28,862 bases of DNA from JBMNUL01 sp050946255 (lineage in GTDB: Bacteria > Actinomycetota > Coriobacteriia > Coriobacteriales > CADBOM01). Each line of letters begins with the position of its first letter. Within the stretch, counting starts at the first letter, position 1. The position numbers were made by a program, and so were the translations under genes. This document shows positions 1 to 9,066 of the stretch, piece after piece. Below the pieces are notes generated by a model. The model had not been told where the DNA came from and made no database searches. It saw only the letters and a list, made by a program, of their open reading frames with translations. The stretch lies in assembly GCA_050946255.1 (NCBI GenBank), contig JBMNUL010000012.1, forward strand, positions 1 to 28,862. The letters run 5' to 3'.

Positions 1-48
1 AAAGGTCTAACATTTGTACGTTAACCACATTAGAAGTCTATGTAGGGG

Positions 49-54
49 TATTAT
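49..54 (+). promoter_or_regulatory. Weak candidate -10 box (TATTAT) upstream of transhydroxylase operon
   Basis: A TATTAT hexamer lies about 45 bases before the ATG at 100, in the only non-coding stretch (1-99) before the operon. I see no convincing -35 at 16-18 bases. The real promoter may lie outside the window or need an activator. Confidence 0.2.
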
Positions 55-99
55 GCATTTTCGAAGTGCCTGTTTTGTTGAGGGAAAGGGGACAGAGGT

Positions 100-2739
100 A
101 TGGAGATAACCGGCAAGAAAACAGTCGACAGGACGGTGATTCAGAACACCGGGCTTTGTTGCTTCGGGCATGGTGCGAACACCACCGCCTTCGATGTGAA
201 GGACGGCAGGGTCGTGCGAGTGCGCCCGGTGCATTACGACAGACGTTACACGAAGGAGGACATAAACTATTGGACAATCGAAGGCCAGAACGGGCAGACG
301 TTCGAGCCAGGGATGAAGTCCTCGATTCCTCCCTTCGCGTTTGCATCCAAGACGACGACCTATTCTAACAACCGAGTTCCATATCCGCTGATTCGAGTCG
401 ACTGGGATCCCAATGGAGAGCGCCATCCCGAAAACCGCGGCAAGAGCAAGTACCGCCGCATCTCCTGGGACGAGGCCCTCGACATCTGCGCATCTGAGAT
501 CAAGAGGATTCAAGACAAGTACAGCTTCAACGCGATCCTCGCCCAGGCCGACGGACATGGCGAGACCAAGTCGATCCACGGTCCTCACGGCTGCATGTGC
601 AAGATGCTAGACATCACCGGAGGATATGCTCTCCAGGCCCGCCAGCCAGACTCTTGGGAAGGCTGGTACTGGGGTGCCAAGCACGTTTGGGGAAACGACC
701 CCGTTGGCCAGAACCGCAGCGGCTACAACATCATCGAGGACATCATGCAGCACGGCGACGCGGTGCTCCTCTGGGGCTGCGACTTCGAGACCACGCCTTG
801 GGGATGGGGTGGCTGCATGCCCTCTAGGATCTCGTTCAAGTTCACCGATTGCGGAATCTGGCAGATCGCCATCGCGCCGGATTGCAACTACGCGGCGGCC
901 ATCCATGCCGACCGCTGGATTCCGGTTCTACCCAACACCGATGCCGCGATGCAGCTCGCAATTGCCTATGTGTGGCTGACCGAGGACACCTATGACAAGG
1001 AGTACCTGGCAACGCATGCCGATGGCTTCGACTGGTTCAGCTATTACGTGCTCGGCGAGGAGGACGGCGTTCCCAAGACCCCGGAGTGGGCAGAGGAGAA
1101 ATGCGGTGTTCCCGCCTACACGATCAAGGCGCTCGCCCGTTATTGGGCTCAGCACAACGTCTCGATCGGCCATTGCAACGGCGGCGGAATGGTCCGTGCC
1201 GCATTCTCGCACGAGCCCGCTCGCCTCGAGGTCTACCTGCTCGGCATGCAGGCCGTTGGACATCCTGGCCGCAACCAGTTCAAGTTCCTCGAGTGGGCGC
1301 TGTTCGGATCACCTTCATCCAACCCGCTGCCAATTGGCCTGTTCCTCCCGATGGCAAATGGCTGCTACAACGGGAACATCCTCGGCGAGCTTCCCCCGGT
1401 GTTCATCCCCAAGACGATGATCCCCGCGGCTATCCGCGGTGAGAAGCTCTCCTGGTTTGGCCGCGTGACATGCACGCAGCCGAGGCTCGACCAGTTCGAT
1501 CCCTATCAGTATCCCATCGAGGGAGACGAGGACTGCACGATCCACATGATCTGGTCCGACTCGCCCTGCTGGTCAACTTGCTGGAATGGCGGCAACGAGT
1601 TTGAGGACGCACTGCGCCATCCCAATCTCGAGTTCTTCCTGGTGCAGCATCCCTGGATGGAGAACGACTGCCTGTTCGCCGATATCATCCTTCCTGCATC
1701 CACGAAGCTAGAGCTCACCGACTTCAACACCGATGCAATGAACGGCCAGTTCTGCACGATCCTCTACGAGCGCGCCGCAATCGACCCTGTGGGCGACTCC
1801 AAGTCCGACTGGGATATCGTCTGCGAGATCTGCAAGAAGCTCGAGAAGTACGGCGGACGCTACGAGAACCTCTACGAGAAGTACACCGAGGGCAAGCCCA
1901 CAGATGTGGACGAGCTGGTCAAGAAGGGCTACATGGAGTGCGGTGGTACCGACGACTGGCTGGATTGGGAGGACTTCAAGGAGCACGACTATCAGATCGT
2001 CCCCACCTACAGGTCCTATGAGAAGATGCCCTGGGGCATGATCAACTTCTACGAGGACCCTGAGGGACATCCGCTCGAGACCCCAACCGGGAAGATCGAG
2101 TACTATTCCGTTCCTCTGGCCGAGGCTTGGCCTGACGACCACATCCGCGGTCCTGTGGCGCATTGGATCGAGAAGGGCGACGGCCACGACGACCGCAAGG
2201 ACAGCCCGCGCGCCAAGGACTATCCATACCTGCTCGTTTCCAACCACCCGCGTTGGCGCGTGCATGCGAACCTCGACGATGTGCCCTGGTTCCGCGAGAT
2301 CGAGACCTGCAAGGTCATCGGCCCCGATGGCTATGCCTACGAGCCAGTTTGGGTCAACCCGATCGACGCCGAGCGCGAAGGTCTTCAGGATGGCGATATC
2401 GTGACGATCTTCAACGAGCGCGGTGCGGTCATGGGCGGCGTCCGTCTCACAGAGCGCATCATGCCGGGCGCGATCAGCCAGGACCATGGAACTCACGTGG
2501 ACCCGATCGTGCGCGGTTATGGTGGACTCGACCGTGGCGGCGCCAACAACCTGATCGCCCCGAGCGCCGTAACTTCCAAGAACGCCGTTGGAGAGGTCAC
2601 AGCTGGCTACCTGGTGGGAATCAAGAAGGTCGACGTTTTCGAGATTGCCGAGAAGTACGGCATGGAAGTCGACTTCGAGCGCGACCACTACACGAGCGAG
2701 ACCGGAATGTGCGTCCAGGACATCATCGTCGACGAGTAG
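100..2739 (+). CDS. Pyrogallol-phloroglucinol transhydroxylase-type molybdopterin enzyme, catalytic subunit
   Basis: An 879-aa DMSO-reductase-family Mo-bisPGD enzyme. Length and sequence match the large subunit of Pelobacter acidigallici pyrogallol:phloroglucinol hydroxytransferase (about 875 aa). Shared stretches by memory include PDSWEGW (residues 183-189), RISWDEA near 120, EDTYDKEYLA near 295 and FADIILPA near 527. As in that enzyme, the N-terminus has no CxxCxxxC [4Fe-4S] motif. Asp184-Ser185-Trp186 align with the family's Asp174-Ser175-Trp176, where Ser ligates Mo; His153 is a candidate for active-site His144. The region around the family's Tyr404 (here about 408-425) does not align well and lacks an obvious Tyr equivalent, so the substrate may differ. 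No TAT signal is seen, so it is probably cytoplasmic. ATG at 100 follows AGGGAAAGGGG; the Fe-S partner starts 19 bases after the stop. Family call is firm; substrate is open (pyrogallol, catechol or another polyphenol). Confidence 0.88.
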   Translation: MEITGKKTVDRTVIQNTGLCCFGHGANTTAFDVKDGRVVRVRPVHYDRRYTKEDINYWTIEGQNGQTFEPGMKSSIPPFAFASKTTTYSNNRVPYPLIRVDWDPNGERHPENRGKSKYRRISWDEALDICASEIKRIQDKYSFNAILAQADGHGETKSIHGPHGCMCKMLDITGGYALQARQPDSWEGWYWGAKHVWGNDPVGQNRSGYNIIEDIMQHGDAVLLWGCDFETTPWGWGGCMPSRISFKFTDCGIWQIAIAPDCNYAAAIHADRWIPVLPNTDAAMQLAIAYVWLTEDTYDKEYLATHADGFDWFSYYVLGEEDGVPKTPEWAEEKCGVPAYTIKALARYWAQHNVSIGHCNGGGMVRAAFSHEPARLEVYLLGMQAVGHPGRNQFKFLEWALFGSPSSNPLPIGLFLPMANGCYNGNILGELPPVFIPKTMIPAAIRGEKLSWFGRVTCTQPRLDQFDPYQYPIEGDEDCTIHMIWSDSPCWSTCWNGGNEFEDALRHPNLEFFLVQHPWMENDCLFADIILPASTKLELTDFNTDAMNGQFCTILYERAAIDPVGDSKSDWDIVCEICKKLEKYGGRYENLYEKYTEGKPTDVDELVKKGYMECGGTDDWLDWEDFKEHDYQIVPTYRSYEKMPWGMINFYEDPEGHPLETPTGKIEYYSVPLAEAWPDDHIRGPVAHWIEKGDGHDDRKDSPRAKDYPYLLVSNHPRWRVHANLDDVPWFREIETCKVIGPDGYAYEPVWVNPIDAEREGLQDGDIVTIFNERGAVMGGVRLTERIMPGAISQDHGTHVDPIVRGYGGLDRGGANNLIAPSAVTSKNAVGEVTAGYLVGIKKVDVFEIAEKYGMEVDFERDHYTSETGMCVQDIIVDE

Positions 2740-2758
2740 GAACGGGGAGAGTGGATCA

Positions 2759-3547
2759 ATGAAGGTATTTGTTTTCGATGCATCCCAATGCAACGGATGC
2801 TATGGATGCCAGATTGCGTGCAAGGACGAGCACTGCGAACAGGAATGGGAGGGCTATGCAGCTGCCCAGCCCCTCACCGGCCAGTTCTGGTGCAAGATCG
2901 ACGAGAAGGAAATGGGCAAGACCCCGTTCGTGCACGTCAACTACAAGTTCACGATCTGCAACCACTGCGATGATTGCAAGCTGCTCGCAGCCGTGGACGA
3001 CGACACCGTCTATCGCCGCGATGATGGATTCGTGGTGATCGACCCGGTCAAGGCCAAGGGCCGCAAGGACCTCGCAGACCTCTGCGACCACGTGTTCTGG
3101 AATGCCGAGCTGGAGCTTCCCCAGAAGTGCACCGGCTGCGCGCATCTGATCGACGATGGCTGGGAGGAGCCCCGCTGCGTGGACTACTGCCCAACCGAGG
3201 CTCTCAAGTTCGTGGAGGAGTCCGAGGCCCAGGAGATGGGAGCTGTAGCCTCTCATCCCGGCTCTCATCTCTACTACATGAACATGCCAAAGCGCCGCAT
3301 CTGCGGAACCGTTGCAGACAGGACGATAAACGAGGTCATCATCGGCGCCAAGGTCGAGATCGTCGACGCGCAGGGCAATGTGGTCGATACGATCGAGACC
3401 GACCCGCTGGGAGACTTCATCTACAAGAACGCCGACGAGGGCGAGTACAAGGTGAGGATTTCCTGCAAGGATTACAAGCCGGTCATCCGCTCGGTCAGCA
3501 CCGTGGATAACGACGGCATCGTCGGAGAGGTCCTGCTCCAGAAGTAG
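2759..3547 (+). CDS. Transhydroxylase-type Fe-S subunit with C-terminal Ig/CnaB-like domain
   Basis: A 262-aa electron-transfer partner of the preceding Mo subunit. Cysteines sit at 11, 14, 17 and 21; at 67, 70, 73 and 109; and at 124, 127, 140 and 144. This is enough for three [4Fe-4S] clusters, as in the 274-aa small subunit of Pelobacter transhydroxylase. Residues about 180-262 form a beta-rich Ig/CnaB-like domain (GAKVEIVDAQGNVV, then GDFIYKNADEGEYKV), which is also typical of that subunit and rare in ordinary DmsB-type ferredoxins. The ATG at 2759 has GGGGAGAG 8 bases upstream. An in-frame extension back to 2588 overlaps the upstream gene and is not credible. Redox role in transhydroxylation is not settled for the family; it may be structural or set cluster potential. 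Confidence 0.87.
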   Translation: MKVFVFDASQCNGCYGCQIACKDEHCEQEWEGYAAAQPLTGQFWCKIDEKEMGKTPFVHVNYKFTICNHCDDCKLLAAVDDDTVYRRDDGFVVIDPVKAKGRKDLADLCDHVFWNAELELPQKCTGCAHLIDDGWEEPRCVDYCPTEALKFVEESEAQEMGAVASHPGSHLYYMNMPKRRICGTVADRTINEVIIGAKVEIVDAQGNVVDTIETDPLGDFIYKNADEGEYKVRISCKDYKPVIRSVSTVDNDGIVGEVLLQK

Positions 3548-3587
3548 GCAGGGCGCCACAGCCAGAATTTCTGTCTTTGGAAAAATG

Positions 3588-3618
3588 GGGCCGCATCAAG
3601 ATCTTCTTGATGCGGCCC
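3588..3618. terminator. Strong hairpin terminator between convergent operons
   Basis: Arms 3588-3601 and 3605-3618 are a perfect 14-bp inverted repeat (GGGCCGCATCAAGA) with a 3-base loop. On the minus strand it is followed by CATTTTT, a good intrinsic terminator for the flavoprotein operon ending at 3666. On the plus strand the U-run is weak, but the hairpin probably also stops the transhydroxylase transcript. Confidence 0.85.
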
Positions 3619-3665
3619 TTGGCTTGATGGCACGCAAGCGTGAGAGGTTATGCGAAACCTGGAGA

Positions 3666-6035
3666 TCATACAATCTTGAGGCTTCCCTCCTTGAGGAAGT
3701 AGTCGTGCATGCTCTCGCGCATCGGCATCGTCTGCTTGATCTCGATGGCATCGTTTGGGCACTTCGCCCTGCAGAAACCACAGCCGACGCAGTTTTCCTG
3801 GTCCACGACCATCTTGCCGTCGCTCTTGCGGTAATGGATCGCGTCTTGCGGGCAGTAATGCTTCGTGCATTCACGGCAGCCAGTGCAGAGGTCATGGTTA
3901 ACCACCGCAGTCCAGCCAGACGGGGAGAACCTGTGCTTCACGTCGCGCGTGGCATTCTTCGAGAGGTTGAATCCCACGCAGCAGCATGGGCAGCAGAAGC
4001 AAATCTCGAGGAACTGGTTCATCTGGTCGTTGCGGAATCCCCAGATCAGCTGCTCGATCTCGACCCACAATGACTGGCATGGAAGCCCGAGCTCTGCGGC
4101 GCGGTCGACCCTTTCAAAGGCCTGTTCCTTCGTCAGTTCCACGGCCATTCCATGTTTCACCACCACGCGGCCTCCCATGTTCAGGAAAAGGCAGGCGAGG
4201 TCATGCGGATAGGTCTGGCAATCGTTTCCAGCACGGCAAAGGCATTCCTTCATTCCACCGATGTAATCCGCCTCGGCGATTGCCTTCTTCACGAGGTCTA
4301 TCGGCACCGTTGTCTTTTGCGCGTTGAACGACTTGCCGATCTCGACTGTTTCCACGCGCTTCTTGGGAACCAGGAAGTTCGATTCCGGGTCGGGGCAGGC
4401 ATATGGCTTCTCGCCTGCGGGATGGGACAGATGCTCGGAGTTGTAGCCGGCAGTTCCCGGGATGTCCTCGGGCACATCGACGTTGAGGTTAAAAATTGCC
4501 CCGGTGGAATACGTCGACTCCATCGGCTCGAAGAGCATCGCGTGCTTGTAGAGCTTGCTCTGCCAGGTCTCGGGCTTCTTCATGAGGGCGGATCCGGCGA
4601 CGATTTGGCGGAACAACCAGAGGATGAACTGCCAGTTCCAATCGCGGGCGGAGAGGTTGGTCACGAGCAGGTCCTTTATTCCAAGCCCGCGTGGGTGGTT
4701 GACATACTGCGCCTTCCAGGGGCGTTCCTTGCGTCTCAGCCTCAGCTCATCCAGATAGAGCACGTTTCCTTGCTCGTCGATGTTGTCGTAGGAGGAGGGG
4801 AGTCCGGAAACGGGCAATCCGTTCTTATCGACCAGCTCCCCGGAATATTCCGGCTCGGTAATGTCGATCCCCTCCGATATCGCGATGCGGTTCGCTGCGA
4901 AGACTCCCGAAATCGCAGCTGGTTCCAATCCGAGCGCGTTGTGGTCGCCTATGCGGTAGAGCCCATCTCCAACATCCTGCTTCAAGACGATGGATGGGTG
5001 CGTGAACAGTGCGTGCTCCCAATCCTTGCGGTGCACGACCTCGTACTCATCGAAGAAAATTCCCATGTCCAGCGGCTTGCAGGTGAAGACCTCGTACATC
5101 CCGTCGGGTCGAGCTCCGATGTTGATCAGGGGGATGCTGTGGTCGAACAGGTGCAGGTCGTGTCCCGCATAGTCATTCTTGATCTTGCCCTTCACCTTGT
5201 AGGCGTAGAGCTTGCTCGCCTCGCGGATCTCGTATTTTCCAAGAACCGGCTCTAGCAGGCGCTGCGTCACATCTGCGGGTGAGGCCATGACCAGGTTCTT
5301 CGCCCGGTACGTGTTCCCATCCGAAGTGGTGACGAGCCAACCCCCGTCTTCTTTCTCCACCGAGACGACGGATGCCTCGACATAGGAGCCGGTTCCCTCC
5401 GATAGGCGTTTGGCCATGTCGGCAGGGTCGAAGGTGAACCTGGTCGCATCGTCCACAATTCCCATCGCGCACACGAGATAGTCCAGACCGTTCAGCTCTG
5501 AGATCTGCGTTCCCGTGCAGGCGTAGACGAACTGCGATACCAAGACCTTGGCGGTCTTCTCGATATTCAGTTTGTGCACCAGCTCGTCTGCCGAGATCTG
5601 GAAGAGATTCGCTATGTAGGGGTTGGCCTCCATAGCCTCGGGGACATCCATGGTCTCGCAATCTCTCTTGTACTTGGAGTAGCCCGGCTCGAAAGCCCCC
5701 TTGAGATAGGCCATGAAACCGACCAGCTGGTCGGCCGAGCCTAGAATCTCAGAAGACAGTACGCCGTATCCCCGCCCCAGAGTCTTGTGGCACTCCAAAT
5801 CTAGGTACGAGGGCAGCACCTTCTTGAGAGGTGTGAGAATCTGCCTCGTGTACTTGTATCCCTTCATGTAGAACACTGCGCCGAAGTTCATGTCGTACTC
5901 TTTGAGATAGCAGATTCGCCCTCCCAGGTTCTCGGAAATCACAGTGCACGGGATCTTCTTTTCCTGTAGCTTGAGCGCACATGTCATGCCGGCAATCCCA
6001 GCGCCGACCACGATGGTGTCGTTTCTCTCGTTCAT
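3666..6035 (-). CDS. FAD-dependent amine-oxidase/desaturase-like protein fused to cysteine-rich and 2x[4Fe-4S] ferredoxin domains
   Basis: A 789-aa fusion. Residues about 8-40 carry a Rossmann FAD fold (VGAGIAGMTCALKLQ, then GGRI), with a flavin amine-oxidase/phytoene-desaturase-like body to about 420. A linker follows, then a cysteine-rich block from about 598 (CLCRAGNDC, a further Cys at about 615, then FCCPCCC at 680-686). A bacterial-type ferredoxin closes the protein: CTGCRECTKHYC at 717-728 and CVGCGFCRAKC at 749-759. No export signal is seen. Start ATG at 6035 has AGGAGG 5 bases upstream, and the preceding SRPBCC gene's TAG stop forms part of that ribosome site, so the two are translationally coupled. 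The order suggests electrons pass between ferredoxin-type donors and a flavin-bound hydrophobic or aromatic substrate. Reaction unknown. Confidence 0.8.
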   Translation of the reverse strand: MNERNDTIVVGAGIAGMTCALKLQEKKIPCTVISENLGGRICYLKEYDMNFGAVFYMKGYKYTRQILTPLKKVLPSYLDLECHKTLGRGYGVLSSEILGSADQLVGFMAYLKGAFEPGYSKYKRDCETMDVPEAMEANPYIANLFQISADELVHKLNIEKTAKVLVSQFVYACTGTQISELNGLDYLVCAMGIVDDATRFTFDPADMAKRLSEGTGSYVEASVVSVEKEDGGWLVTTSDGNTYRAKNLVMASPADVTQRLLEPVLGKYEIREASKLYAYKVKGKIKNDYAGHDLHLFDHSIPLINIGARPDGMYEVFTCKPLDMGIFFDEYEVVHRKDWEHALFTHPSIVLKQDVGDGLYRIGDHNALGLEPAAISGVFAANRIAISEGIDITEPEYSGELVDKNGLPVSGLPSSYDNIDEQGNVLYLDELRLRRKERPWKAQYVNHPRGLGIKDLLVTNLSARDWNWQFILWLFRQIVAGSALMKKPETWQSKLYKHAMLFEPMESTYSTGAIFNLNVDVPEDIPGTAGYNSEHLSHPAGEKPYACPDPESNFLVPKKRVETVEIGKSFNAQKTTVPIDLVKKAIAEADYIGGMKECLCRAGNDCQTYPHDLACLFLNMGGRVVVKHGMAVELTKEQAFERVDRAAELGLPCQSLWVEIEQLIWGFRNDQMNQFLEICFCCPCCCVGFNLSKNATRDVKHRFSPSGWTAVVNHDLCTGCRECTKHYCPQDAIHYRKSDGKMVVDQENCVGCGFCRAKCPNDAIEIKQTMPMRESMHDYFLKEGSLKIV

Positions 6036-6044
6036 AGCTGCCTC

Positions 6045-6779
6045 CTATGCATGCTCTGCATCGATTGGCATCCGTCCCTCGCATACCTGCTTGAGCACAT
6101 CGCATTGGCGCGACAGCATGAAGTAGCTGGGGAACCCCAGCAATGTGACGATGAATGCCCTCTGCAATGGGCCGAAAGGCTTGCATGTTACCTGCGCCTT
6201 GGTGATGTAGCGGCTCGTGCCGTTTCTATAGTCGTGCACCGCAAAGTTCCACGACCAGGCGAAGTAGTCGAAGCCAATGGGAGGATTGAGGTAAAGGGAC
6301 CCTATCACAGTCGGTGACAGGCGCGAGTCCGAGATTGTTGCCAGCTGATGCTTCTCGTTGTCGATTGCGGTGACAATCGACCCGACCCCCAGCGGCGGCT
6401 GATGGTAGAAGAGGAAATCTCCCGGTTTGAGGTCCTGCCACTCTGGATGGATGGTGTAGTGGTTGTGGATGTCGAATGTGCACAGGCGCTCCAGTTTCTC
6501 GAAGCTGTACCATCCTGCTCGGTCCTGTCCCATCTGCTTGATGTGCTGCCACACGAGCTCGGCAGGCGCATCGATGTCGATTGCCGCGCCACCGCCATCG
6601 AGGACGGGCTCAGATTCATTCGCAAAGGCATCTTCTCCGAGTATGACTGTGTGTCGATCTGAGTCGGTGAGCATGTAACGGCTTGCGTATGCCGACGCCG
6701 CTCCAAGTGCTGCACCCCCGAGTGCGGCAACAACGGCTAGCCCGCTCGATCCCGACTTCCCACCTGATTTGGCTGCCAT
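6045..6779 (-). CDS. SRPBCC-like (START/polyketide-cyclase fold) membrane-anchored or exported protein
   Basis: About 244 aa. The N-terminus (AVVAALGGAALGAASAYASRYM) is a Gly/Ala-rich hydrophobic segment that could be an anchor or uncleaved signal. The remainder reads like an SRPBCC ligand-binding domain: IDIDAPAELVWQHIKQMGQDRAGWYSFE is the typical opening strand and helix, followed by LKPGDFL and a late WNFAVHD strand. Two ATGs are possible. The one at 6779 has AAGAAGG 8 bases upstream, whereas the one at 6785 has it only 2 bases away, so I chose 6779. It is first in a two-gene operon with the FAD/ferredoxin fusion (9-base gap), which suggests that it binds or presents a hydrophobic ligand to that enzyme. 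No catalytic residues can be assigned. Confidence 0.7.
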   Translation of the reverse strand: MAAKSGGKSGSSGLAVVAALGGAALGAASAYASRYMLTDSDRHTVILGEDAFANESEPVLDGGGAAIDIDAPAELVWQHIKQMGQDRAGWYSFEKLERLCTFDIHNHYTIHPEWQDLKPGDFLFYHQPPLGVGSIVTAIDNEKHQLATISDSRLSPTVIGSLYLNPPIGFDYFAWSWNFAVHDYRNGTSRYITKAQVTCKPFGPLQRAFIVTLLGFPSYFMLSRQCDVLKQVCEGRMPIDAEHA

Positions 6780-6785
6780 GGGCAT

Positions 6786-7127
6786 CGCCTTCTTTCTGCT
6801 ATGCGAAGTCCTAGCGTTGCATTAGAATCTCCGCTTCTCGTTTGCTTCTCATCAATAAGAGTCTAACGTCGCATGGGGGCCTTCAAAGCCGAAAATAGAC
6901 ACTTTTTTTGAAATTTAACAGTGCCACCGAAGTACTGCAACGGATGAAGAATTGACATTGATATTTCCATTTTTTGAACCTAGTGTCGAAGTTGAGTTTT
7001 CAGGTTACGGGTTCTCGCCGAATAAAAATTAAACGTTGATGGCGAGCAGTACAAAAGCGGTACTAGGGTATTTCGGATTCCACCCGTTCATCTGACTGTG
7101 TTATCTGGGGTTGGGGGATTGTAGTAA
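6786..7127. other. Divergent AT-rich intergenic region
   Basis: About 340 bases separate the minus-strand SRPBCC gene from the plus-strand acyltransferase. The stretch 6890-7030 is AT-rich and contains a perfect TTGACA at 6952-6957, but no good -10 follows at 16-18 bases. No ORF, tRNA or clear hairpin is visible. It must carry promoters for both directions, which I cannot place with confidence. Confidence 0.5.
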
Positions 7128-9056
7128 TTGCAGCCGTTGAACGTTTCCAAAATTTCGCGTTCAAGGAAGCGTGTGGACGCACTGGATGGGATCAGAGTGC
7201 TCGCTATCCTCGGCGTTATCATCTATCACTTCAATGCTTCTCTTCTGCCCGGTGGATTCCTCGGTGTGACCGTGTTCTTCGTGCTCTCCGGATATCTCAT
7301 CACCGGGGGGCTCTGCGCTCAGCTTTCCAAGAACGGGAGAATCGGGTACAAGAGATATTTCTTCAAGAGGGTGCGGAGGCTCTGGCCCACCATGCTCACC
7401 GTGGTGGTGGTAATCGCGTTGCTGACCGCGATCTTCTCCCCTACGCTGCTCGAGAAGATGCGTCCCGATGCAATCCCATCGCTTCTGTTCGCAGAGAACT
7501 GGTGGAAGGTCTTCTCCCATCAATCCTATTTCGCGGCGGCGGGTCTCCCATCTCCTCTAACCCATTTCTGGTTTCTCGGCGTGCTGTTCCAGTTCTATCT
7601 GGTCTGGCCGCTGATCATGTGGGGAGTCTGGAAGCTGGCGCCATCCAAGAGGGTCCTTCGCAGGGTCTCTCTCGGCCTTCTCGTGGCCTCCTTCGTGCTG
7701 ATGGTTCTCCTGTACGATCCCGAAGTCGACGTGAGCAGAATCTATTACGGCACCGACACCAGGCTCGCGGAACTCATGGTCGGAGCCTATTTGGCGTTTC
7801 TGGTCCCAATATCCGGGATGAAGCCGTTGGGAGCAAACGACGGGAGTACTTCCAGCAAGCTTCACTCCGTGCGACTGGCTGTAAGAAACCATGTCATATC
7901 CGACATAATCGGGATAGCTGGGATTGTGGCTATTGTTGTGATGGCCTTTATGCTCAACGGTTTCTCCCAGTTCCTCTATCGAGGCGGACTGCTGCTGGTT
8001 GCGGTTCTCACGGCCTTGGTGGTGCTGGCGGTCGTCAACCCCAAGAGCCTGCTGGGCAAGGTCTTGGGTGCCAAGCCTATGCAGATTGCAGGTTCCAGGT
8101 CGTACGCGCTGTACATGTGGCACTATCCGCTTCTTTTGATCATGAATCCTGCGAACCGCACCACGGAGCTGCCGTGGTGGGGCTATGTTCTGGAAGTTGC
8201 CGCGATAATAGTGGCCGCTGAGCTCAACTATCGTTTGGTCGAGAAGCACACCGGAGAAGGTCAAATTGGAAGAGCCTTGCGCGCGGTTCGTAGGGGGAAG
8301 GCACCTCTCCGACGCGTCATTTCGCCATACAAATCCGTTTCCTATGCTGTGGGGATTGCCACTATTGCCGCGATTGTCGTGCTGGTTTTGGGGCCCGTCG
8401 GTTACGCCGGGCAGGAGTTTGGTCAAGAAGCTTTGCAGAGCGGTACGAGCTCGACCAGCTCGGTGCAGGAAACCGATTCAAGTGGCTCGAATACTGCGGA
8501 TGAATCCCAGACCAACGAGGCGGAAACGTTATCCAATTTGGGCAATGCCATATTGAGGAGCAGGTACGAAGTCGATCCTAAAACAGGGGCAACCGACATC
8601 AAGGTTCTCCTGATAGGTGATTCTGTTCCGCTGGGCACTCAGGACATATTCTCCGACATCTTTCCCAAGGGGAAGCTCGATGCGGAGGTCGGGCGTCAGG
8701 TCTCAGAGGGGTCCGAGCGTTGCAAGGCCGACCTTGCCGACTATGATCCGGACGTCGTGGTCTATGCCCTCGGTGCTAATGGCGTGGCGGACGAGGAAGA
8801 CGTGATGGAAAACATCGAAGCCGCTGGAAACAGGCCTGTCTATCTGGTGAACGTGCGTGTTCCGCAATCTCAGCAAGACATCAACAACGATCTGTACAAG
8901 AAGATCGCGGACGAGAATGACAATGTCTATCTCATAGACTGGTATGGCGACAGCAAGGGGCATGACGATTGGTTCTGGGATGACGGGACCCATCTGCGTC
9001 CAGAGGGAGCCAAGGCGTACCTGCTGATGATAAGGAAAGCCCTGTTGGGGGAGTAG
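7128..9056 (+). CDS. OatA-like membrane acyltransferase (acyltransferase-3 plus SGNH domain)
   Basis: A 642-aa integral membrane O-acyltransferase. Residues about 17-400 match the acyltransferase-3 family: ALDGIRVLAILGVIIYH with the conserved His, then FFVLSGYLIT and FFKRVRRLWP, with about ten membrane segments. After a final helix (about 410-430) and a Ser/Thr-rich linker, an extracytoplasmic SGNH esterase-like domain follows: GDS at 497-499 with Ser499 as nucleophile, and DGTH at 619-622 giving the Asp-His pair. This layout is that of OatA-type enzymes, which O-acetylate peptidoglycan or surface glycans. The start is TTG at 7128, after GGGGG at 7112-7116; the spacing is long, so a start a few codons later is possible. 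It is monocistronic, with its own terminator and no glycan cluster nearby. The exact acceptor is unknown. Confidence 0.87.
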   Translation: MQPLNVSKISRSRKRVDALDGIRVLAILGVIIYHFNASLLPGGFLGVTVFFVLSGYLITGGLCAQLSKNGRIGYKRYFFKRVRRLWPTMLTVVVVIALLTAIFSPTLLEKMRPDAIPSLLFAENWWKVFSHQSYFAAAGLPSPLTHFWFLGVLFQFYLVWPLIMWGVWKLAPSKRVLRRVSLGLLVASFVLMVLLYDPEVDVSRIYYGTDTRLAELMVGAYLAFLVPISGMKPLGANDGSTSSKLHSVRLAVRNHVISDIIGIAGIVAIVVMAFMLNGFSQFLYRGGLLLVAVLTALVVLAVVNPKSLLGKVLGAKPMQIAGSRSYALYMWHYPLLLIMNPANRTTELPWWGYVLEVAAIIVAAELNYRLVEKHTGEGQIGRALRAVRRGKAPLRRVISPYKSVSYAVGIATIAAIVVLVLGPVGYAGQEFGQEALQSGTSSTSSVQETDSSGSNTADESQTNEAETLSNLGNAILRSRYEVDPKTGATDIKVLLIGDSVPLGTQDIFSDIFPKGKLDAEVGRQVSEGSERCKADLADYDPDVVVYALGANGVADEEDVMENIEAAGNRPVYLVNVRVPQSQQDINNDLYKKIADENDNVYLIDWYGDSKGHDDWFWDDGTHLRPEGAKAYLLMIRKALLGE

Positions 9057-9066
9057 AAGGTCTTCG

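Noticed and set aside
2588..2758. Longer N-terminus of the small transhydroxylase subunit
   Set aside because: It overlaps the large-subunit gene in another frame, and ATG 2759 has a good ribosome site and aligns with the family start.
1708..2793. 361-codon minus-strand frame inside the transhydroxylase gene
   Set aside because: Val/Leu/Asp-rich composition typical of an antisense shadow; no motif, and the plus strand matches transhydroxylase throughout.
6952..6957. Perfect TTGACA upstream of the acyltransferase
   Set aside because: The expected -10 position reads TGAACC; without a -10 it is not called as a promoter.
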